From an uncultured Planctomycetota bacterium (GTDB lineage Bacteria > Planctomycetota > Planctomycetia > Gemmatales > HRBIN36): a stretch of 64,000 bases of DNA. The DNA is taken from NCBI GenBank assembly GCA_937944855.1, contig CALFAY010000005.1:175924-239923 (forward strand), written 5' to 3'. Under the pieces are notes generated by a model, which had not been told where the DNA came from, did not search any database, and saw only the letters and a list, made by a program, of their open reading frames with translations. Positions 43,328 through 53,630 of the stretch are shown piece by piece. The translations under genes were made by a program, and so were the position numbers. Numbering within the stretch: the stretch's first letter is position 1; every line of letters starts with the position of its first letter.

Positions 43328-44287
43328 GTGCCAATCAGTCTGGTCACCGGAGGAGCTGGATTCATCGGCTCGCATCTCGTCGAGGCACTGATCCAACGAG
43401 GCCATTCGCTTCGCGTTCTGGACGATCTCAGCACCGGGAGACCATCGAACCTGGCTGGCGTCGCTGATCGCGTTGACTTTCACAGGGGTTCCGTAACCGA
43501 TTGGTCCGCGGTGCGGGAGGCGATGCGAGGCGTCGGCATGGTGTTCCATCTCGCCGCCATTCCTTCCGTACAAAAAAGCGTCGAGAATCCTTTGGAAACG
43601 CACAAGGTATGTGCCACCGGCACGTTGAATGTCCTCCTGGCCGCCCATGATGCCGGGGTCAAGCGTGTGATCTACGCCGCCAGTAGCAGTGCCTATGGCG
43701 ATCAGCCGGGAGTTGTGCGACGGGAAGACGATCCGCTTCTGCCGCTATCTCCATATGCCGCTGCCAAGCTCGCCGGGGAGCATTACTGCCTTGCTTTCAC
43801 CCGAACCGTCGGACTGGAAACTGTTCGGCTTCGGCTCTTCAACGTCTTCGGACCCCGGCAGGACGCCTCCAGCCCGTATTCTGGAGTCATCGCGCTGTTT
43901 CTCCGGGCCTTTGCCAAAGGCCGACAACCGACGATCTACGGCGACGGACTGCAAACGCGAGACTTCGTCTTCGTCGAAGATGCCGTGCAGGCGTTTCTTC
44001 GCGCCGCTGAGGCAAAGCCCGCTCCCGGAAACGTGTACAACATCGGCTCCGGTCAGGCGACCACGCTGTTGGACCTGATCGCCGTCTTGAACCGTATCTT
44101 CGGCACGTGCCTGACCCCGGTCCATGCCCCGCCGCGACCCGGCGATGCCCGGCACTCCCAGGCCGACATCAGCCGAGCGGAACGCGATCTCGGTTATCAT
44201 CCGCGCTTCAGTCTCGAAGAAGGCCTGCGGGCTACCCTGAATTGGCTCCGTACCTCGGAAGCCATTGCTGCGTCGAAATACAGCTAG
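43328..44287 (+). CDS. NAD-dependent sugar-nucleotide epimerase/dehydratase
   Basis: 319 residues, extended SDR. NAD loop TGGAGFIGSH (about 7-16), AASSSAYG with the active Ser/Thr position, and Y-x-x-x-K in SPYAAAKLAGE, then NVFGPRQ. The pattern is closest to UDP-GlcNAc/UDP-Glc 4-epimerase-like (WbpP/GalE) enzymes. GTG 43328 starts directly before the Rossmann strand; TTG 43298 is an alternative. It follows the NusG-like gene and is convergent with the Fe-alcohol dehydrogenase. Likely feeds surface-polysaccharide synthesis. Confidence 0.87.
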   Translation: MPISLVTGGAGFIGSHLVEALIQRGHSLRVLDDLSTGRPSNLAGVADRVDFHRGSVTDWSAVREAMRGVGMVFHLAAIPSVQKSVENPLETHKVCATGTLNVLLAAHDAGVKRVIYAASSSAYGDQPGVVRREDDPLLPLSPYAAAKLAGEHYCLAFTRTVGLETVRLRLFNVFGPRQDASSPYSGVIALFLRAFAKGRQPTIYGDGLQTRDFVFVEDAVQAFLRAAEAKPAPGNVYNIGSGQATTLLDLIAVLNRIFGTCLTPVHAPPRPGDARHSQADISRAERDLGYHPRFSLEEGLRATLNWLRTSEAIAASKYS

Positions 44288-45441
44288 AAAGCAGTTTGGT
44301 AGAGAGAAAGCAGTTCGGCAGACGTGACCGGACGCGGATTGAATCGGCCGGTCCACTGCTGAGCGGCTTCCTCGGCCAGGACTGGAAGAATGGCCCGATT
44401 AACGCCCAGCTCAGAAAGCCGGGTTGGAAGCCCCGCCAGGCGTGCCAGATGTTCCACCCGCTTCGCAAGCGCTTCCGCGGGATCGCCTAGACGCCCATTG
44501 TCTAGACACACTTCCTGAACGAGGTCGGCGTAAAGCCGGGGCACCACCGGAGCGTTGAAGCGAATGACGTGCGGCAACATCAGGCCGATGGCCTGCCCGT
44601 GAGTGATGCCGTAATGGGCCGTGATCGGATTGGCCAAAGCGTGGGTGGCCCCGAGCATCGAGTTTTCGATGGCCATGCCCGCCAAGTGCGCCCCGATCTG
44701 CATGGCGGCCCGCGCTTCAAGATTGCTGGGGTTGTGCAAAACCTTTTCAAAATGAAGAGCCAGCAGCCGCCAGGCTTCTCGAGCCAGTGCCTGAGCCAAC
44801 GGATTCCGCCGGGTCGTGACGTAGGCTTCGAGAGCGTGGGAAATCGCGTCCATGCCGGTGTCGGCGGTGACTCGCGGAGGCTGGGTCAGGGTCACTTCGG
44901 GATCGAGGACGGCGATACGGAAGGCTGCCTTGCGGTCGCCGCAGGCCATCTTCATGTGCGTCTGCGGATCGGCGATCAGAGCATAGGACTGGGCCTCGCT
45001 TCCGGTTCCGGCAGTGGTCGGCACGCCGATGCTGGGCAACATCGGCTTCGTTGCTTTGCCCGTGCCCCAGTAGTCGGCCATCCTGCCGCCGTTGGTGAAC
45101 AGGAAATTGATCCCTTTCGCCACGTCCATCGCGCTGCCGCCGCCGACGGCGACCAGGAAGTCGATCTCCGCCTTCCGGGCCGCTTCCAAACCCGCTTCGA
45201 CATGAAAGGTGGTCGGGTTCTCCTCGACCTGATCGAAAACCGTGACCGACAAGCCCGCTTCTTCCAGCGATCGTACCGCCCTCTGGGGGTGGCCCGCCTG
45301 TTCCAGACCGGGATCGGTCACCAGAAGGACCCGGCGCCCTCCCAGTCCGCGCGTCAATTCCCCCAGGCGGGAAATCGTGCCCGGACCGAAGACGATCCGC
45401 GTCTGCGGATGGAAGTCGAAGGCTTGCAGGATCGTCGTCAT
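44284..45441 (-). CDS. Iron-containing alcohol dehydrogenase
   Basis: 385 residues. The group III ADH fold is complete: GGGSAMDVAKG NAD-binding loop, TTAGTGSE, and metal ligands in DTGMDAISHALEAY and GATHALANP...YGITHGQA. Such enzymes interconvert alcohols and aldehydes (or glycerol-type polyols) with NAD(P)H and iron. Its end overlaps the convergent epimerase stop by 4 nt. It lies 39 nt downstream of the aldehyde dehydrogenase gene, so aldehyde-to-alcohol reduction is the probable joint step. Confidence 0.92.
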   Translation of the reverse strand: MTTILQAFDFHPQTRIVFGPGTISRLGELTRGLGGRRVLLVTDPGLEQAGHPQRAVRSLEEAGLSVTVFDQVEENPTTFHVEAGLEAARKAEIDFLVAVGGGSAMDVAKGINFLFTNGGRMADYWGTGKATKPMLPSIGVPTTAGTGSEAQSYALIADPQTHMKMACGDRKAAFRIAVLDPEVTLTQPPRVTADTGMDAISHALEAYVTTRRNPLAQALAREAWRLLALHFEKVLHNPSNLEARAAMQIGAHLAGMAIENSMLGATHALANPITAHYGITHGQAIGLMLPHVIRFNAPVVPRLYADLVQEVCLDNGRLGDPAEALAKRVEHLARLAGLPTRLSELGVNRAILPVLAEEAAQQWTGRFNPRPVTSAELLSLYQTAF

Positions 45442-45480
45442 GCCTCTCTCGTCCGTCTCAGCTCAAGTGACAGGGGATTG

Positions 45481-46911
45481 TCACACCTTGAGCATACCGT
45501 CGAACTGGAAAGCCCGGGCGCGGAACAGAAAATCAACAATGCTGCCCTCGTGAGGTTGCAACCAGTTCAACTTGATGGTCGGAATGGCCCCGATGTTGAG
45601 CCGGTCGATGTGGACGGCGTCCAATAGCGCTCGCTGGAACTTCGGGTCTTCCGTGATTGCCGTGCAAACCAGCGTCGGGCCGATCTTCTCGATCATCTTC
45701 TCCTGGGGACACTGGACCACGGTGACAAACGGGAACATGTACTCCTTCTTTGCAATGGCCGGTTCCGGCGACTCGCAGAGGATCACCGTCGGCCGCAAAT
45801 AGTCGCAGCGCTCCTTCTTCACCAGCCGCGGACCGAATTTGGCGGTCATGTCGTGGACGCCGGGCTGTTTCACATCGTTGTCGATCTCGGCGTTGATGGC
45901 GTCCGCCTGACCTTTGACGGTGAAGGCGGCCAGGGCGGCCTTCGGATCGTCGGGCGGCAGCGGCATGATGGGGCCCATGCGTTCGGCCAAGGCCTCGGCG
46001 ATCTTGCGGGCATGGCGGGAAACCCAGATGCCCGAGCAATTGATGCAGCCGCGACCGCTGTTGACCAGCACGCTGTCCACCATCAAATCCAGATACCTCT
46101 CCCAATCATCAACCTTGTCGTCGCCGATGAGGATCTTGCTGAAGCCGGGACCGTGGGCCTGCACCCGCGGATTGCCGCGATACTGTTCCACCGTCGCCGA
46201 ACCGCCGAAGATCAAGCTCCGGGGGCAATACTGAAGTACGGCCGCTCCGACGTCGCCGAGGCCGGGGTAGATGGCGATGGCCTGCTTGGGAACGCCAGCC
46301 TGGATGAAGGCGTTGGCCATGCGGTATGGCGTCCACGGTTCCTGCGGACCGGGTTTGAGAACCAGACCGATCTGCATGGGGATGATCGGCAGCCAGAGCG
46401 TGTGGACGCCGGGCGAATTGCTCGGCAGGACCAGACCGAGGACCGGCGACTGGGCCTGATAGCTGATGGGCACGCCGCGGGATTCGACGCCGTAGCCCTT
46501 GGTCAGAACGGTCAAGTCCAGGCCGCGGGTCAGGGCGTCCAGAATCTTCTCCATCTCGTTGAGCACGAAATGGTTCTTGGTCATGTTGAACCGGCACATG
46601 TGTTCGGGCAGGCCGGTTGTGGCCGACTGCATGCGGACGAATTGCTCCGGCGTCTGCTCGCCGTTGCCCAAGGGCAATGTGGCCGAGGTGTACAGATCGG
46701 CCGCCTTTTTCACCATCTGGAGAAGTTCCTTGATCGGGATTTCCCGCAGGACATCCCGGGCACGCTGGGCATAGCGCATGTCCCGTTCGACCAGCCCGCC
46801 ATTGGCCCGGCTGACTTCCGCAAGGACTTCTCCAGTCTCGAAGTGAACCACCTTGTCGATGTCCAGGCTCTTGTACGGTTCGCCCCAACGGGAAATCGGG
46901 ATGTGCAGCAT
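45481..46911 (-). CDS. Aldehyde dehydrogenase family protein, LuxC-like acyl reductase candidate
   Basis: 476 residues from ATG 46911 (GGGAG 7 nt upstream; the long frame to 46974 lacks one). The central region has PSNSPGVHTLWLPIIP and LKPGPQEPWTP, the cofactor area, and a cysteine-rich active-site segment NSGRGCINCSG near residue 290. The order and the neighbouring ligase are like LuxC/LuxE, where LuxC reduces an acyl intermediate to aldehyde. It could equally be an ordinary NAD-dependent aldehyde or acyl-CoA dehydrogenase. Confidence 0.8.
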   Translation of the reverse strand: MLHIPISRWGEPYKSLDIDKVVHFETGEVLAEVSRANGGLVERDMRYAQRARDVLREIPIKELLQMVKKAADLYTSATLPLGNGEQTPEQFVRMQSATTGLPEHMCRFNMTKNHFVLNEMEKILDALTRGLDLTVLTKGYGVESRGVPISYQAQSPVLGLVLPSNSPGVHTLWLPIIPMQIGLVLKPGPQEPWTPYRMANAFIQAGVPKQAIAIYPGLGDVGAAVLQYCPRSLIFGGSATVEQYRGNPRVQAHGPGFSKILIGDDKVDDWERYLDLMVDSVLVNSGRGCINCSGIWVSRHARKIAEALAERMGPIMPLPPDDPKAALAAFTVKGQADAINAEIDNDVKQPGVHDMTAKFGPRLVKKERCDYLRPTVILCESPEPAIAKKEYMFPFVTVVQCPQEKMIEKIGPTLVCTAITEDPKFQRALLDAVHIDRLNIGAIPTIKLNWLQPHEGSIVDFLFRARAFQFDGMLKV

Positions 46912-46974
46912 GTTCAACTCCCTGCGGATCACTGGGCGGGTCGGCAGTCCTGTGCTTGGGGTGATTCGCACCAA

Positions 46975-48087
<1,113 letters not shown>

Positions 48088-48126
48088 GGGTGGGTTCTCT
48101 CTTTGCGGCCGGTGATAGCTCGGCGG

Positions 48127-49824
48127 CTACTGGTGGCTGATGGCGAACAAAGTCGTCCGGGTCATGACGTACAAGACGCCGTTGACGGCGATCGGCGTGC
48201 TGAGCGTCGGGCCGTCCATCTCATTTTTAGCCAGCAGCTTCTTCTCCTTGGAATGAGCGAATACGTACACGTCGCCTTCGTCGGTCCCAATGTACACCTT
48301 CCCATCGACGACATAGGGCGAACCCCACACGGCGCTGAGCATGTCATGCCGCCAATAAAGCTGCCCGGTCTTGGCATCCAGGCAGTCGATGAAACCGCTG
48401 AGGTTGGCCGCGTAGCACAAGCCGTCGGCGACGGCGCAGGTGGAGATCGAGCGGCGGAAGATCATGTTTCCCTTATCGTCCAGCCCGCCGTGGTGCCAGA
48501 CCAAGCCGGAGTTCTTGTTCTCGGGGGCTTTGGGATCGAAGTTGTCGTTGACCGGCGAGAGGTCGATGTTATCCGGACTCGCCTTGGACGGGTCGATGCA
48601 CCACAGATGGCCGACGCCTTCGCCATGTTCGGGGTCCTGTCCAACGGCGACATACACCAGTCCGTCATGGACGACCGGCGTGGCGATGATCTCGTTGCGG
48701 GTGCCGCGCCCGCCGAGGATGTACACGGAGGCTTTGGGGTTGCAGTCGAACTTCCACAGCAGCTTGCCAGTCTTGGGATCGAAAGCCCGCAACCAGCCGT
48801 CTCCGCCGGGAAAGATGATCTGCGGCTGGCCCTTGATCTCGCAGTAGGTCGGATTGGACCACTGGCCGTGCAGGATTTTGTCACCCGGGGAGGCGTCTTC
48901 CCAAATGACCTTGCCGGTGTGCTTATCGACGGCGATGAAGCTGGGCGCGCGGGGTGCGGGGATATTTTCATGGGATTCGTCGTGTCCGTTGCCGGTCACG
49001 ACGAAGACTATGTCGCCGACGACCAACGGCGAGCAGACGGCCAGATTGTGCGGAAAGACCCCGAGCTCCTCCATCATGTCCAGGCTCCAGATGATGTCGG
49101 CATCCGTGGGGTCCTGGTATTTCTCATCCTGGACGCCCTGATTGCCGTTGGCGAAGCCTTCCGTGTCGGCGCAAATCAGTTCGCAACGGTTGCTGACGTA
49201 GTAGAGCCGATCTCCTTCGACGAACGGGGACGAACAGACGCCCTGGAGCGGCCAGTCGTTGACCCGGCCGGATTCGAGCTTGTCGTGAACGGCCTGCCAG
49301 AGAAACTTGCCGTCGGACTCGCGGAAGCACATGACGTTGCCTTTGTCGATCGGCTCCAGTTTGCCGTCGGCTCGCTTTTTGGCGTCGCGGGGATTGCGCA
49401 GGCCGTCATTGTTGGTGCCGAGGAAAATCTTGCCCCCGTACACCACTGGGTTGCCATACGACTGCGAACCGAGAGCCGCGGTCCACTTGATGTTCTTTCC
49501 GGGTTTGTTGCGGCGTTTGTCGGGGATTTCCCATTCGTGGGGCAGATTGCGTTCGAAAGTGTTGACCATATTGCGGTACACTGTGCCGCCGAACATCGGC
49601 CAGACCCGCATCATCACTTCTTCCCGTGAAGGAGCGGCCCGCGCCGCCGAAGCGCTCCGATTCGCCGAAGCGACTTGACTGGTTGATTTCCTGGCAGGGG
49701 AGGATTCCGAGGCAGCGGGTTGCGAGGCGCTGTTGAGGCAGGCGGAGACGAAGATGGCCCCGGCCAGCAGCCCGCCGGTCGCTAAGGCCAAGAGCAGTTT
49801 GCGTATGGGACTCGGTCGATTCAT
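48127..49824 (-). CDS. PQQ-type beta-propeller lipoprotein
   Basis: 565 residues from ATG 49824, which has AGGAAG 8 nt upstream. The signal peptide ends in a VSAC lipobox (Cys about 29). Repeated propeller blades with W/Y-x-A-x-D-x-x-T-G-x-x-W (for instance AVDKHTGKVIWED, FDPKTGKLLWKFD, LDAKTGQLYWRHD) follow. It lacks the Trp-docking disulfide-type features I would need to call a quinoprotein dehydrogenase. It heads the run with the LuxE-, LuxC- and ADH-like genes, which is only weak evidence for a shared role. Confidence 0.87.
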   Translation of the reverse strand: MNRPSPIRKLLLALATGGLLAGAIFVSACLNSASQPAASESSPARKSTSQVASANRSASAARAAPSREEVMMRVWPMFGGTVYRNMVNTFERNLPHEWEIPDKRRNKPGKNIKWTAALGSQSYGNPVVYGGKIFLGTNNDGLRNPRDAKKRADGKLEPIDKGNVMCFRESDGKFLWQAVHDKLESGRVNDWPLQGVCSSPFVEGDRLYYVSNRCELICADTEGFANGNQGVQDEKYQDPTDADIIWSLDMMEELGVFPHNLAVCSPLVVGDIVFVVTGNGHDESHENIPAPRAPSFIAVDKHTGKVIWEDASPGDKILHGQWSNPTYCEIKGQPQIIFPGGDGWLRAFDPKTGKLLWKFDCNPKASVYILGGRGTRNEIIATPVVHDGLVYVAVGQDPEHGEGVGHLWCIDPSKASPDNIDLSPVNDNFDPKAPENKNSGLVWHHGGLDDKGNMIFRRSISTCAVADGLCYAANLSGFIDCLDAKTGQLYWRHDMLSAVWGSPYVVDGKVYIGTDEGDVYVFAHSKEKKLLAKNEMDGPTLSTPIAVNGVLYVMTRTTLFAISHQ

Positions 49825-49900
49825 TGTTGCACTTCCTGCGGCTCGTGAGGCCGAGCAACAAGGCCCAGCCGATTGGTTTCGATTGTCAGTCATGGGTTAG

Positions 49901-52222
49901 TCAGTTGGCTCGGTTGGGCGTAACTCGGACGTTGTCGAAAAACACCTCGGTTCCGGGATTGCGAGCCGCCGCTTCAGCACTGGGCGGAATGCCGTAGGCA
50001 TAGGCGTACAAGGCGGGAGCGCCTTCGCGGTTGGGAATCGGATCCTCGGCCTGAATCGTCCAGTTCTCCGGTTCTTTTTCCCCCCTGATCCACACCTTGC
50101 CCTGGCAGATGGCTCGTCCTTCGTGGACGGTCACTTTCAATTTGAGGTGATACCAGACGTTGGGCTTCCATTCAAAATCCACCTTGGCGTTGATTCTTCC
50201 CGGGATCTCCTCGCCTGGGGCCTTGCGGGCCTCCCAGGTGCGGAGCAGCAAGCGCTGCTTGGTGCCGTCGAGGGTCAGCGAATAACGGCAATTGACGATG
50301 CCCATGTCGGGCAAGTAGCGGCGCTTTTCCGTGGCCATGAGATCGGCTTCGATGGTGTAGTCGCTCAAAGTCGGTGTGCCGATGAAGGCGTAGGCACGGG
50401 CCAAAAGCGGGTTGGCATTGTTGGCCAGTTTCTTCAGGCACTTGCTTCCGTCCTGCTCGACGACCACGAATTTGCCGGCGACGTTGATCCATCCGCCGGG
50501 AATGCCGCCCACCGGGATTCTCTCGAAATCCTGCACGATGGGCAGGGTCGGAGCGACACGGACCCGGGCCTTGGCTGTCAGATCGCCGACCTTGGCCTGC
50601 ACCACGCCGGCTTGGGCTGGCACGTTGGGATCGACGGTCAGTCGGCCATCGGGTGTGATCGTGCCTCGAAGCGGCGGAGGCGTCGGCGGGGCCGATCCGC
50701 CCGGCGGGGTGGCTGGCGGAGGCGGCTCCGGCAGACTCCACGAATCGGCCGGGACCTCCCGGAGAAATCGCCCCTGGGCATCGAAAGCACGGATCCTGAA
50801 CGTGACCGACTCGCCCTTGGCCAGGACTACGTCGGCGGGCACGATCTGGAGGTGAGCGATAGCCGCGTCCGGCCTGGCCGGCGGTTCGGCAGGCAGGGGG
50901 GGCGGTTGACCCGCTTTGCCGTCCCTGGTGCCGATGCAGTACAAATCCGTTCCAGTGACGATGAACACACGGCCGTCGGCCACGGCAGCGCTGCCGTTAA
51001 TCTCGAAGTTCTCTCCTGCCGTGCCGGCAGGAAACTCGACCACGCTGAGTCGTTTGCACTCCTTGTCCCCTGCTTCGAGGATGTGAAACCGGGAGGCGAC
51101 CTCGCCGACATAGATCTTGCCGTCGGCCAGCACCGGCGAAGCCTTCGCTTCGGTGCCGTACTTGAAGTCCCAGATCGTTTCGCCAGTCTTGGCGTCGAGG
51201 CAATGCAGCCGGGCACCGTTGTCCGCCACATAAAGCCGGCCGTTATGAACGACGGGTGATGCATAACCGGCCCGGATGCCGACGCGCCTCCAGACCAGCT
51301 TCGGGCTGCCGTTCTCGACCTGCGACGCATCGAAGCAATACACGCCGCCCATGTCGGTCGTGTCGAGGTTCTCTTCGCTGTGGCAAGCATAGACATAATG
51401 GCCTTCCACGACCGGAGAGGCGTTTAACCCGCGTTTGCTGAACACGGCACCCCAGACCTTCTCCCCGGTGCGAGCTTTCAGGGCGTAAACGCCGCCATCG
51501 GCTGTGCCGACGATGAGCAGCCGTTGGCCGTTGATGACGGCGACAACGGGCGTGGCATACAGGGTGTCGAGCGGCTGACCGCCCGGCTCCGACCACCACA
51601 CAACTTCTCCAGTCCGCTTGTCGCAGGCGATGAAGCGGTGCCCGCCGCGGGCCTGATCGCCCCAGCTGGCATTGAGCATGTTCATAATGACGAGGTTTTC
51701 ATCGACGACCGGCGAACCGACCCGGCCGCCGTATCCCGTGATGCGGCCGTACTCCTCGGTGAGGGATTTCTGCCACAGTACCTTGCCGTCCGGACTGAAG
51801 CAGATGAACAGGCCCTGGACGCCGTGGGCGTAGATGTTTCCGGTTTCCGGGTCGGCGGCGAGATTGGCCCAGCCGACGCGGTTGGTGACGATGTCGGTGA
51901 GGAACAGGTTGAAGCGGTATTCCCACAACTTTTCGCCGGTCTTGGCATCGAAGCACATGACCCGCTCCTGCTCGGTGACTTTGCCCGGGTCAGCGTTGTT
52001 GATGATGTACACCCGACCCTTGGAAACCAGTAGAGCGGAGCGTCCGCCGTAGGGCTGCTTCCAGATCAAGTTTTCGCCCGACGGCGACCAAGTGGCAGGC
52101 AGGCCGGTGTCGCGGCTGAAGCCGTTCTGTTCCGGGCCGCGCCAGTGCAGCCAGTGAGCCGCGGAAGCGATGCTGCCAAGCCACGTCCCCAGTCCCAGAG
52201 CAAGCAACCACATGAACCGCAT
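49901..52222 (-). CDS. Large secreted PQQ-type beta-propeller protein with C-terminal beta-sandwich
   Basis: 773 residues. Signal peptide (about 1-21, cut near ASAA), a propeller of PQQ-like blades to about residue 410, a proline-rich hinge (about 425-455 and 490-510), and a C-terminal region with an Ig-like segment (VVLAKGESVTFRIRAFDAQGRFL) and a jelly-roll-like domain ending TEVFFDNVRVTP. The last resembles DUF1080/LamG-like sandwiches that bind glycans. GAGG lies upstream of ATG 52222. It starts 18 nt downstream of the PaaK-like gene. Function unknown. Confidence 0.87.
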   Translation of the reverse strand: MRFMWLLALGLGTWLGSIASAAHWLHWRGPEQNGFSRDTGLPATWSPSGENLIWKQPYGGRSALLVSKGRVYIINNADPGKVTEQERVMCFDAKTGEKLWEYRFNLFLTDIVTNRVGWANLAADPETGNIYAHGVQGLFICFSPDGKVLWQKSLTEEYGRITGYGGRVGSPVVDENLVIMNMLNASWGDQARGGHRFIACDKRTGEVVWWSEPGGQPLDTLYATPVVAVINGQRLLIVGTADGGVYALKARTGEKVWGAVFSKRGLNASPVVEGHYVYACHSEENLDTTDMGGVYCFDASQVENGSPKLVWRRVGIRAGYASPVVHNGRLYVADNGARLHCLDAKTGETIWDFKYGTEAKASPVLADGKIYVGEVASRFHILEAGDKECKRLSVVEFPAGTAGENFEINGSAAVADGRVFIVTGTDLYCIGTRDGKAGQPPPLPAEPPARPDAAIAHLQIVPADVVLAKGESVTFRIRAFDAQGRFLREVPADSWSLPEPPPPATPPGGSAPPTPPPLRGTITPDGRLTVDPNVPAQAGVVQAKVGDLTAKARVRVAPTLPIVQDFERIPVGGIPGGWINVAGKFVVVEQDGSKCLKKLANNANPLLARAYAFIGTPTLSDYTIEADLMATEKRRYLPDMGIVNCRYSLTLDGTKQRLLLRTWEARKAPGEEIPGRINAKVDFEWKPNVWYHLKLKVTVHEGRAICQGKVWIRGEKEPENWTIQAEDPIPNREGAPALYAYAYGIPPSAEAAARNPGTEVFFDNVRVTPNRAN

Positions 52223-52238
52223 GGCATGGACCTCGCAT

Positions 52239-53558
52239 TCACGATGCCGGGGGAGAGTCTGTCCGGGCGGTCTCAGCGTGTGCTGCTAGTTTACGAACAA
52301 CTCGCCGCGACTTCATCTCGGATCGGGGCAGGCTCCCGCACGGTACTGCTTCTACGTCCGGGCGTAAATGCAGTTCGCAACGGAAAGCCTCTTGCACTTG
52401 GGAGATCAGCCGTGCCCGGTCTTCATGAGAGCGACATTCCACCACCAGCCGCAAGGACTCCAGGGCAGCATCCTGACTGACTTCGATTTGAAACTCTCCG
52501 ATGCCCGCAAAACGTCGCAGAATGTTCTCGATGGCCGACGGATAGACATTGTTCCCGCGGATCACGAGCATGTCGTCGGTCCGCCCCAGGATGCCGCCGC
52601 GAAGCCGCAGCCACGGACGACCACAGGGACACGGTTCTGGGTCGGCAATAACCCGGTCGCCGGTTCGGTAGCGAATCACCGGACTGCCCCATCGTCCCAG
52701 GTTGGTGATGACCAGTTCGCCTTCCTGGCCAGGCACGACCGGCTTGCCTTCGGCGTCCACGACCTCGGGAATGAATTCAGGTTCCAAGATGTGCATGCCG
52801 CCCGGATTCTCCAGGCACTCGATGCCGAAGGAACCGACCTCGGTCATGCCGCAGTGGTCGAAGACCCTGGCTCCCCATGCGGCTTCGATGCGTCGCCGCG
52901 TCGAAAGCACGCTGCCGCCCGGCTCTCCGGCGACGATCAGCATCCGCACCGAAGAACCCGCCAGGTCGATGTTGTTGGCCTGAGCTACCTCAGCCAGCCG
53001 CAAGGCGTAGGTCGGTGTGCAGCACACTACCGTAACCGAGTTTTCGAGCAAGAACCTCAGGCGGGCCAGACTGTTCATGCCGCCGCCCGGAAGCACCATG
53101 ACGCCACGTCGCGCTGCTCCCTCGAATGCCGCCCAGAAGCCGATGAACGGTCCGAAGGAAAAAGGGAAAAACACGCGGTCATCGGCTCTCAACCCGACGA
53201 TGTCGTAGATGATCTGCCAGCAGTCCAGAAACCAATTCCAGCTATCCTGGGTATCGAGCCACCGCAGGGGTAAGCCGGTCGAGGTTCCTGAAGTCTGATG
53301 CAGACGCACATACCGACGCAGATCGCAGGTCAGGTTGCTTCCGTAGGGAGGATGTGCAAGCTGATCGGCATGGAGTTCTTCCTTGGTCGTAAAGGGCAAG
53401 GAGCGTAAGAACGCTCCAAGTCCTTGAGGATTTTCCGGCAGAACAGGAATCTGGCTCTGGAATTTACGACGGTAAAACTGATTGCTGTTCAGGACGGGAG
53501 ACAGCAGCTCCCGCAGTCGCCGTGCCTGAACTTCGCCTGGTTGCTCACGATCCAGCAT
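52239..53558 (-). CDS. Phenylacetate-CoA ligase family (PaaK-like) adenylate-forming enzyme
   Basis: 439 residues from ATG 53558. The ANL family markers are present: TSGTSTGLPLRW loop near 93-104, CGMTEVGSFGIE (adenylate-binding), a YRTGDRV with the conserved Asp, and a C-terminal subdomain with GRTDDMLVIRGNNVYP. PaaK-like enzymes activate aryl or other acids as CoA thioesters. It is the second ligase of this superfamily in the window, after the shorter LuxE-like one at 46975. Its substrate is unknown. It follows the GNAT gene by 72 nt. Confidence 0.85.
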   Translation of the reverse strand: MLDREQPGEVQARRLRELLSPVLNSNQFYRRKFQSQIPVLPENPQGLGAFLRSLPFTTKEELHADQLAHPPYGSNLTCDLRRYVRLHQTSGTSTGLPLRWLDTQDSWNWFLDCWQIIYDIVGLRADDRVFFPFSFGPFIGFWAAFEGAARRGVMVLPGGGMNSLARLRFLLENSVTVVCCTPTYALRLAEVAQANNIDLAGSSVRMLIVAGEPGGSVLSTRRRIEAAWGARVFDHCGMTEVGSFGIECLENPGGMHILEPEFIPEVVDAEGKPVVPGQEGELVITNLGRWGSPVIRYRTGDRVIADPEPCPCGRPWLRLRGGILGRTDDMLVIRGNNVYPSAIENILRRFAGIGEFQIEVSQDAALESLRLVVECRSHEDRARLISQVQEAFRCELHLRPDVEAVPCGSLPRSEMKSRRVVRKLAAHAETARTDSPPAS

Positions 53559-53630
53559 CGCAGCGGGGCCGGTCAGGAAAGTTTCGTGTCCTCGGTCTTC
53601 AGGCAATTATCCGAGATGGTTGGCGAGTTG

